A stretch of DNA of 64,000 nt from CALMAK01 sp964392265 (GTDB lineage Bacteria > Patescibacteriota > Saccharimonadia > Saccharimonadales > Saccharimonadaceae), in the NCBI GenBank assembly GCA_964392265.1, contig CAYMOS010000004.1:134225-198224 (forward strand). Reading direction: 5' to 3'. The notes under the pieces were generated by a model, which was not told the DNA's origin, searched no databases, and saw only the letters and a program-made list of their open reading frames with translations. Made by a program: the position numbers and the translations under genes. This document shows positions 58,621-64,000 of the stretch, piece by piece (the stretch's first letter is position 1; each line of letters opens with the position of its first letter).

Positions 58621-60513
58621 TTACTTCTTTGCTCCGACGATAATGGTGCCAACTCGGCGAATCGCCTTGAGGATTTCTTCCCGCCATTCCCACCCTGCAT
58701 ACCCCACTGCTACCAAGGCGAGTCCGCCCAGTACCCACCAGCCGACAAATACGTTTGCCGCATCAGTGATTGGCTCGACGGCAAATCCAGCAGCTGGCGG
58801 CGTTGACGACGTAACATTGCGGCAGCGATTAGTGGCCGGGTTACGTTCACGTCCTTCACCGCAATCCGCCAGGGCAACATCATCACTACTGGCGATTTTC
58901 TTGCAGCGGTTGGTTGCCGGATTACGAAACTGATCATCGGCACATGGCTTCAGAATACTAGCGGCCGCAGTAGCAATTGACCGGCACCGATTCGTCTCTT
59001 CACTACGATACTGACCTTCGCGACAGGGCGCTAATTCCCTGGCGGTTGGTAGATTGCGACACCTTCCTGTCAGTGGGTTACGTTCACGTCCTTCGCCGCA
59101 ATCTGTCTGTGTGACAGGATTGGGCAGCTTATTGCAACGTCCCGTACTAGCGTTACGCATGTATCCTTCCTGACACGGTGCGTATTCAGCATAACTATTT
59201 TCCGTTTCTGGCGTTAATACGTATGTTTGTCTCCAACCATCACTAAATCGCGACCAACTTGTATCGACAGAAAGATCCTCGTAATATACCGAATCAATTT
59301 CCGTTTCAGTATCAGAAGCGATGAGATAAACGGTTCCGGTAGTACTTTTTGTCAGTTTTAATGAGGTCGTCTTGATATAGACAACAAAATACTGACCAGG
59401 CAACAAAATGACATCCGGCAAGACCTCAACCGTTGTCTGGCTACGGTTTGTCGCGATCACGCAGCCGCCGATTGATATCGCTGTATCACCATGATTGACA
59501 AGTTCAATGTACTGCTGAGAAACATTGGCAGCAATTTCATGTATGCTCACCCCCTCGCAAAAATTAATAGTGGCTTTTTCAACACACCGACCATCCTTTA
59601 ATCGCCATAGACCGTCAGGAACAGTTATTTGCACACCGATGATATTACCGCACACATCCACAACCTCGTACAGCGCACCGGTTTGGTATTCCGTCCCGGC
59701 CGTAACTACCGCAAAGTCTTTGGTGTTATTGCCGGTACCCTGATATTGCCCGTCAATCGTCACGCGCTGCAATGAACGTAACGGCTGGCTACTAGGAATG
59801 GCAGGCGCGGGCTGCCCCTGATATTCCGTGGCTATTCCCCAACCCAGCAAATCAACTACTTCCAAACGATCATTAATAATCCGTATTCGCCCACCCGTGT
59901 CAGCCATCGTCCCGCCAAGCCTACCATCTCGCATGAATCCTACGTGTACCGCCACGAAACTGTCAGTCGTAAATACCGCGTACTTTCGTGCTGGCAAAAG
60001 TACCCTCATACCCATCGCAGCCTCATCCGAGGCAATGCATGATTTATTTGTATAGTTACTTGTCAGTCCAGCAGCTGCGTATTGAATACACCAGCCCGAT
60101 ACATCAATGTCCTCATCACTCGCGTTATATATCTCGACCAATTCGTTCGCAGCGTCGGTTGCGCCGCGCGTCTGCACCTCGGTAATAATCACTCCGCTCG
60201 CCACCGCAGGCTTATCCGGCTCCTCTACTATAGGTTCCTGCGAGATTTCCAATTGACTATCATCGGTCGTCGCCATAATGTTCGAAGCTTGTGGCGCCGT
60301 CTCACTCTCCGCTACCTCGGCTATATCATTTGGGTTTTCTTGTTGTTCTTGTTCCACCTCGGCGTCATCTTCCGACAACACACTATTATCTGTTACTACC
60401 GAGGAATCATCACTTGCGATCACCTCATCCGCCTCAGCAAAAACCGCCCCAGCAGGGGCGGCAAGTGAAATCACTAGTACGATTGTCAACGATAATAGGA
60501 AGAATCTCTTCAA
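58621..60513 (-). CDS. Secreted lamin-tail-domain surface protein with Cys-pair repeats, 630 aa
   Basis: Signal peptide (1-28, FFLLSLTIVLVISLAAPAGA), an acidic low-complexity region (30-100) and two lamin-tail domains: VIITEVQTRGATDAANELVE (about 110-225) and INFCEGVSIHEIAANVSQQY (about 315-425). Five Cys-pair repeats follow (about 445-580), of the form CxEGxxRNxxTxRCR. A membrane helix near 595-615 and a basic tail anchor it. Likely cell-surface adhesion or nuclease-associated. The start is TTG with an AAGGTGG site and a promoter at 60544-60572. Confidence 0.8.
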   Translation of the reverse strand: MKRFFLLSLTIVLVISLAAPAGAVFAEADEVIASDDSSVVTDNSVLSEDDAEVEQEQQENPNDIAEVAESETAPQASNIMATTDDSQLEISQEPIVEEPDKPAVASGVIITEVQTRGATDAANELVEIYNASDEDIDVSGWCIQYAAAGLTSNYTNKSCIASDEAAMGMRVLLPARKYAVFTTDSFVAVHVGFMRDGRLGGTMADTGGRIRIINDRLEVVDLLGWGIATEYQGQPAPAIPSSQPLRSLQRVTIDGQYQGTGNNTKDFAVVTAGTEYQTGALYEVVDVCGNIIGVQITVPDGLWRLKDGRCVEKATINFCEGVSIHEIAANVSQQYIELVNHGDTAISIGGCVIATNRSQTTVEVLPDVILLPGQYFVVYIKTTSLKLTKSTTGTVYLIASDTETEIDSVYYEDLSVDTSWSRFSDGWRQTYVLTPETENSYAEYAPCQEGYMRNASTGRCNKLPNPVTQTDCGEGRERNPLTGRCRNLPTARELAPCREGQYRSEETNRCRSIATAAASILKPCADDQFRNPATNRCKKIASSDDVALADCGEGRERNPATNRCRNVTSSTPPAAGFAVEPITDAANVFVGWWVLGGLALVAVGYAGWEWREEILKAIRRVGTIIVGAKK

Positions 60514-60543
60514 ATGCCCACCTTCGTTATGTTTATGCTCTTC

Positions 60544-60572
60544 AATATATCGACTTGTCTGTTGGTTGTCAA
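60544..60572 (-). promoter_or_regulatory. Promoter of the lamin-tail surface protein
   Basis: TTGACA (60567-60572), a 17-nt spacer and TATATT (60544-60549), minus strand. The leader is about 30 nt. Confidence 0.75.
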
Positions 60573-60575
60573 CGA

Positions 60576-61298
60576 CTAGGCGATATCTGCTGTAATATCA
60601 GCACTCGTATGGACATTCACTACGTCATCAAGCTCATCCAAAGCATCAAGTACCTTCATCAGTTTTGTCGCCGTCTCTTCATCGGCCACTTCAATGGTCG
60701 CATTAGGCACGTACTGCAACTCGGCATCTTTGACATCAAGCCCTGCCTCAACAATAGCCGCGCAAACCTTCGCAAGGTCTTTTTGATCGGTGTAAACTAA
60801 AATCTCACCATCTTCCTCGATCGCATCTTCAGCACCGGCATCAAGCACAGTCAATAATGCATCTTCGCCAGTTGCCGCTACGGTCACCACCCCTTTACGG
60901 GTAAACTGGAACATGACGCTGCCGGCATCAGCAATGCGACCACCGTTTTTGCTTAGCGCATTACGTACTTCAGGAAATGTGCGATTCTTGTTGTCGGTTG
61001 CCGTCTCAATAATAATACCGACACCCCCAGGGCCCATGCCCTCATAGGTAATTTCCTCTAACTGTGCGACACTTTTATCACTTACTCGATCAATTGCTCT
61101 TTGCACATTGGCATTTGGCATATTTGCCTGACGCGCCTTTTCCATCGCAAGTGCTAATGCCGGGTTCATTGCAGGATCAGTACCAGCCCGTGCCGCAATT
61201 GCGATTTGATTACCAATACGAGTAAAGATCGCGCCACGCTTGGCGTCGTTGACGCCCTTGTCACGTTTAATTTTTGACCATTTATTATGTCCAGCCAT
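60576..61298 (-). CDS. yebC: YebC/PmpR-family protein, 240 aa
   Basis: Begins AGHNKWSKIKRDKGVNDAKR and continues with FTRIGNQIAIAARAGTDPAM and YEGMGPGGVGIIIETATDNK, all diagnostic. Relatives act as transcription regulators or help ribosomes through proline runs. TATAAT lies about 40 nt upstream and GGAG about 10 nt before the ATG. Confidence 0.95.
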   Translation of the reverse strand: MAGHNKWSKIKRDKGVNDAKRGAIFTRIGNQIAIAARAGTDPAMNPALALAMEKARQANMPNANVQRAIDRVSDKSVAQLEEITYEGMGPGGVGIIIETATDNKNRTFPEVRNALSKNGGRIADAGSVMFQFTRKGVVTVAATGEDALLTVLDAGAEDAIEEDGEILVYTDQKDLAKVCAAIVEAGLDVKDAELQYVPNATIEVADEETATKLMKVLDALDELDDVVNVHTSADITADIA

Positions 61299-61355
61299 AG
61301 AGGAATCTCCGTTTTATTAGTCGGTAGGTATTTCTTCTATTATACCAGAAGGGCC

Positions 61356-62768
61356 TCAGTCAACGATGTTTGTATCTCTGAGGCGTAGTTTTGTCACACG
61401 CTGCATATATATACACCCGGCAACAAGTAAGACATACATCGACAAAACAAGCCAACCGACCTCAATATCAGTCATCGCCCAAGGAAGATTAGCCAGATAG
61501 GTTGCCACTGTCGTCATATACTGCAATAACCATGTCGTTGGCACAGCAAGTACCATCCCGACTGCCGGAAATGTCAGGGCACCAAGGCCAGTCACAAAGG
61601 TTAACGCCATCGCTAGCGGCACCAGCGGTAATATCAAAAGGTTAGCAATCAACGCAACATTTGAGAGTTGTCCAAATGCCAAAATAATAATCGGGAGGGT
61701 CACCAGCTGGGCAGCAATTGTCTCGCCCATGATTTGTCGAATGACTCCCGGTTTCTTTTCTCCAAAGAAATACGCCTGTAAGAGAGGTGCAAGAATCATC
61801 ACCCCTGCAAACGCTGCAAAGCTCAGCTGCCACCCCATATCTCCCCAGGCATAACTGGGGTTAATGAGGACCGTGATTGCCGCCGCCAAAGGCAATAAAA
61901 CAAGGGGATGAAACTTGCGCCCATAGTACCAGGCTAGCAAACTCAGACCTGTCACCAGCCCCGCCCGCGACATACTAGGGCTCATGCCAGTGACGGCAAT
62001 AAAGCCAAGCACCAGCCCACCCGACGTCATCAGCGCCGTATAACGAGAGACCTTGGCAAATATCCTTCTGGCAAATCGCACCAGAATTGTCAGATTATAC
62101 CCACTGGCCACAATCACATGCGTCAACCCAGCAATCCGCAACGATTCGGCCAACTCTTCAGGAAGGGCACGTCGCTGGCCCAATAAATACCCCAATCCAA
62201 GACTTACTTCCGGTTCGGGCACGACCGACCGAACCGCCGAGCCAAACGCGTCCCTCACGTGCAGTGCTACGTCTCCAGGATGAGGGCGTTCTACTTTCAA
62301 GATGTCCGCCTGGTACATTGCACCAGGGAAATTTCCAAAGCCCTCGGAAACCTTCCCACGTACCGTTATCCTGTCGCTCCGCATCGCCCCTCTATCATGA
62401 TACGACGTAACCCATATCACCCCTGGGAGTGAGACTTCACCATACATCACCGACCCCAGCTTTATCACATACTGCCCATTCGGGCGTTGATCAATGTCTT
62501 CCTGGATGACACCGCGCACCTCAATCGTGTGCCCTATGACTTTCTTATACGCCGTAAGCTGAGCCTGATCGACCCCTCCGCGCCACAAGCCAATCAATAT
62601 CCCTCCGCCAACACAGAAAATGATCATAATAAGGTAGCGATAATAGAACGTTGCCGCCATTGCTATACCGCCCACCACTATCCAAACATAATGAGAAAAC
62701 CAGCCTATTGGTACGTAGGCTGCAAGCACAACACCAATCACACACCCTGCAGCCCCCACCGCAATCAA
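61356..62768 (-). CDS. comEC: ComEC/Rec2-type DNA uptake channel, competence domain, at least 470 aa
   Basis: Inner-membrane channel for single-stranded DNA. An OB-like outer domain (about 85-165) precedes the Competence domain: LGQRRALPEELAESLRIAGL, THVIVASGYNLTIL, GMSPSMSRAGLV and SYAWGDMGWQLSFAAFAG. It lacks the C-terminal metallo-beta-lactamase domain. The start is unclear: TTG at 62768 is the only usual start in frame and falls inside the first membrane helix, although the frame upstream (WILKRRIHISW) looks coding and a strong AGGAGG lies near 62850. Confidence 0.87.
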   Translation of the reverse strand: MIAVGAAGCVIGVVLAAYVPIGWFSHYVWIVVGGIAMAATFYYRYLIMIIFCVGGGILIGLWRGGVDQAQLTAYKKVIGHTIEVRGVIQEDIDQRPNGQYVIKLGSVMYGEVSLPGVIWVTSYHDRGAMRSDRITVRGKVSEGFGNFPGAMYQADILKVERPHPGDVALHVRDAFGSAVRSVVPEPEVSLGLGYLLGQRRALPEELAESLRIAGLTHVIVASGYNLTILVRFARRIFAKVSRYTALMTSGGLVLGFIAVTGMSPSMSRAGLVTGLSLLAWYYGRKFHPLVLLPLAAAITVLINPSYAWGDMGWQLSFAAFAGVMILAPLLQAYFFGEKKPGVIRQIMGETIAAQLVTLPIIILAFGQLSNVALIANLLILPLVPLAMALTFVTGLGALTFPAVGMVLAVPTTWLLQYMTTVATYLANLPWAMTDIEVGWLVLSMYVLLVAGCIYMQRVTKLRLRDTNIVD

Positions 62769-62925
62769 CCACGAAATATGAATCCGTCGTTTTAGTATCC
62801 ACCAGTTCCATTGCCGTACAAATGGTAAAAGCGTGCCCGATGCCCTCCTGTTTGAAATAGTATAAATGTCATTATACTCTTATGATTGCCACCGTCAGCG
62901 TTCCTAGTGTATTGTAGTCTCAATT

Positions 62926-63759
62926 ATGTCAAAAGAATCATCTGGCAGTCAGGGATCAGGCTATTACGAAACACCTGTTATTTCTCCTGATGCATCTGAC
63001 TATGCCATTGATAGAAAAAGTGACCCCAAAAGCCTTGCACGCGCTACGGTCATGCAGTTTCTAGAGCTGACGCCAGAATCTCTCATCACTGCCCGTCAAA
63101 GCGACGAAATTGCTTTTTCAGCAGATACCAAGACAGCCTTATCGCCTAACCAAACATTAGCAATCGCTATGTATAACCTTGAATCAACTATTACGACCTT
63201 GGCAGGATTTGATAACGACAGGTCGAGATCAATACAATCCACCTGGTCAATTATCGATGCAGAGACAGGCGCCCTCACCATACAAGATTTTTCTGGCCAC
63301 AAAGCAGGGAGTGATTTTGGTACATCTCTACATTGCACCTTGCATCATGATAACGATCATTCTTATGCGACGTCTCCCGCATTTACCGTGCTACTATCCT
63401 CTACCCATTACCTTGATAATGTCCTACTTCTTGGTGATCCGCATGAACCGGTTTTCTTTGCCAGCAAACCCGATGATGTTTCACCTGAATGGTCATCTGA
63501 AGAAGATACATGGCTAGTAGGCGGCGGTAGAACGGAACGTTTTTTTGACGGCTCACTCCTGGATGATTGGTATGCCAGAGGTTGTGTTGGCGAAGAGCCC
63601 ACAACTGTGTGGCGACGAGATAGTATCATGTATTATCCGCTATATAATCGTGACGCCACAGGCCTCGAAGGCTATCTAGAAATCACTCAGAAACTGTTAA
63701 ACATGTTCCTGCAGGCTATTGAGGAGTCCGATAAGACTCGCAATGCTCTTGTTTCGTAG
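62926..63759 (+). CDS. Hypothetical protein, 277 aa
   Basis: No family recognised. A Ser/Gly-rich start (SKESSGSQGSGYYE), then a soluble, acidic protein of mixed secondary structure. Toward the C-terminus are GGGRTERFFDGSLLDDWYAR and a helical end (LEITQKLLNMFLQAIEESDK). TATTGT lies 10 nt before the ATG. Confidence 0.6.
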   Translation: MSKESSGSQGSGYYETPVISPDASDYAIDRKSDPKSLARATVMQFLELTPESLITARQSDEIAFSADTKTALSPNQTLAIAMYNLESTITTLAGFDNDRSRSIQSTWSIIDAETGALTIQDFSGHKAGSDFGTSLHCTLHHDNDHSYATSPAFTVLLSSTHYLDNVLLLGDPHEPVFFASKPDDVSPEWSSEEDTWLVGGGRTERFFDGSLLDDWYARGCVGEEPTTVWRRDSIMYYPLYNRDATGLEGYLEITQKLLNMFLQAIEESDKTRNALVS

Positions 63760-64000
63760 AGAAAATTCTGCCAAGAAAATATCTAAATACTAGAACCCAT
63801 TTTAGTAAAAACCACCAGATAAAAACAGATATGAGGTGGAAAAAGAGAACAACCTGGGCAACCAGCCCCGCCGTTTGTCAGCCAAAGACTGGCCCGCCAG
63901 CCAGCCCTGACTTTTACCATTTTTGAGATTTCCCTCGCCGATTTTCTTTTCTATATTGAGAAAAAGTCGGGTCTGTCGGGTCGGCTGCCCACAAGGGCAG
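63760..64000. other. Right-edge region without a supported gene
   Basis: Contents: a weak CCACC/GGTGG hairpin near 63812-63838 and the inverted repeat CTGCCC-N4-GGGCAG at 63984-64000 (edge). On the minus strand a frame enters from the right edge and runs about 28 codons to a stop near 63915; it could be the end of a gene outside the window, but this cannot be judged. Confidence 0.4.

Noticed and set aside
1..64000. CRISPR array
   Set aside because: No regularly spaced repeats were seen on either strand, and no cas-like gene.
1..64000. Recoded UGA (SR1/Gracilibacteria code)
   Set aside because: UGA ends many genes precisely, including ATGA overlaps such as murT-gatD and ruvA-55330, and conserved proteins need no UGA read-through.

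Overview
The window looks like a chromosome segment of a Candidatus Saccharibacteria (TM7) member of the Patescibacteria/CPR. This is inferred from gene content: lipid II amidation genes murT-gatD, a compact type IV pilus set (pilB, C, M, N, O), RNase J plus RNase Y, comEC, a lamin-tail surface protein, and almost no biosynthetic genes. UGA is used as a stop (for example in ATGA gene overlaps), which argues against the UGA-recoding CPR groups. All four tRNA genes encode their own CCA end.

Layout. 1-5.2 kb: partial glycosyltransferase, cupin, tRNA-Gly, tRNA-His, tRNA-Arg followed directly by pyrD, and a membrane-anchored Clp-type ATPase. 5.2-10.6 kb: murT-gatD, peroxiredoxin, an OpgC-like acyltransferase, a GT39-like glycosyltransferase, tRNA-Pro. 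10.6-22.5 kb: small housekeeping and stress genes (Nudix, hydrolases, RNase J, glycosylase, SDR, ChaB, HD hydrolase, ZIP, TspO, MsrB). 22.5-27.8 kb: an accessory island. It holds a putative small RNA and a nuclease-like toxin gene between an intact and a broken msrB copy, a four-gene operon of unknown winged-helix-like proteins ending in a HEPN-like protein, a truncated EcoRI-family DNA methyltransferase, a GC-rich foreign gene and an Mrr-like nuclease. 27.8-33.7 kb: PAP2, lipid kinase, DUF4385, AAG, VIT1, FkbM and a glycosyltransferase. 32.7-36.6 kb: a surface or tail-fibre-like cluster (metallophosphoesterase, LamG/PKD-like, beta-helix and collagen-like proteins). 36.7-40.3 kb: RNase Y and four small genes. 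40.4-47.5 kb: tsaB-tsaE, a pilin and the type IV pilus genes. 48-62.9 kb: recX, recA, an ABC1 kinase between two tiny membrane proteins, a second pilin, ruvB-ruvA, a frameshifted class A penicillin-binding protein, ruvC, a lamin-tail surface protein, yebC and comEC.

Together the pilus, ComEC, RecA/RecX and RuvABC would support DNA uptake and recombination, which fits an episymbiont that cannot make nucleotides. The glycosyltransferases, murT-gatD, PBP1A and OpgC-like genes serve the cell envelope.

The most striking global signal is in the promoters. About twenty genes on both strands have a TANNNT -10 box, often with an upstream TG, ending exactly 6 nt before the ATG or GTG, and several more have 7-8 nt. 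This predicts many leaderless mRNAs, and it corrects several starts. A smaller class has -35/-10 boxes near consensus at 17 nt spacing, with leaders and Shine-Dalgarno sites: RNase J, the lamin-tail protein, the collagen-like protein and the GC-rich foreign gene.
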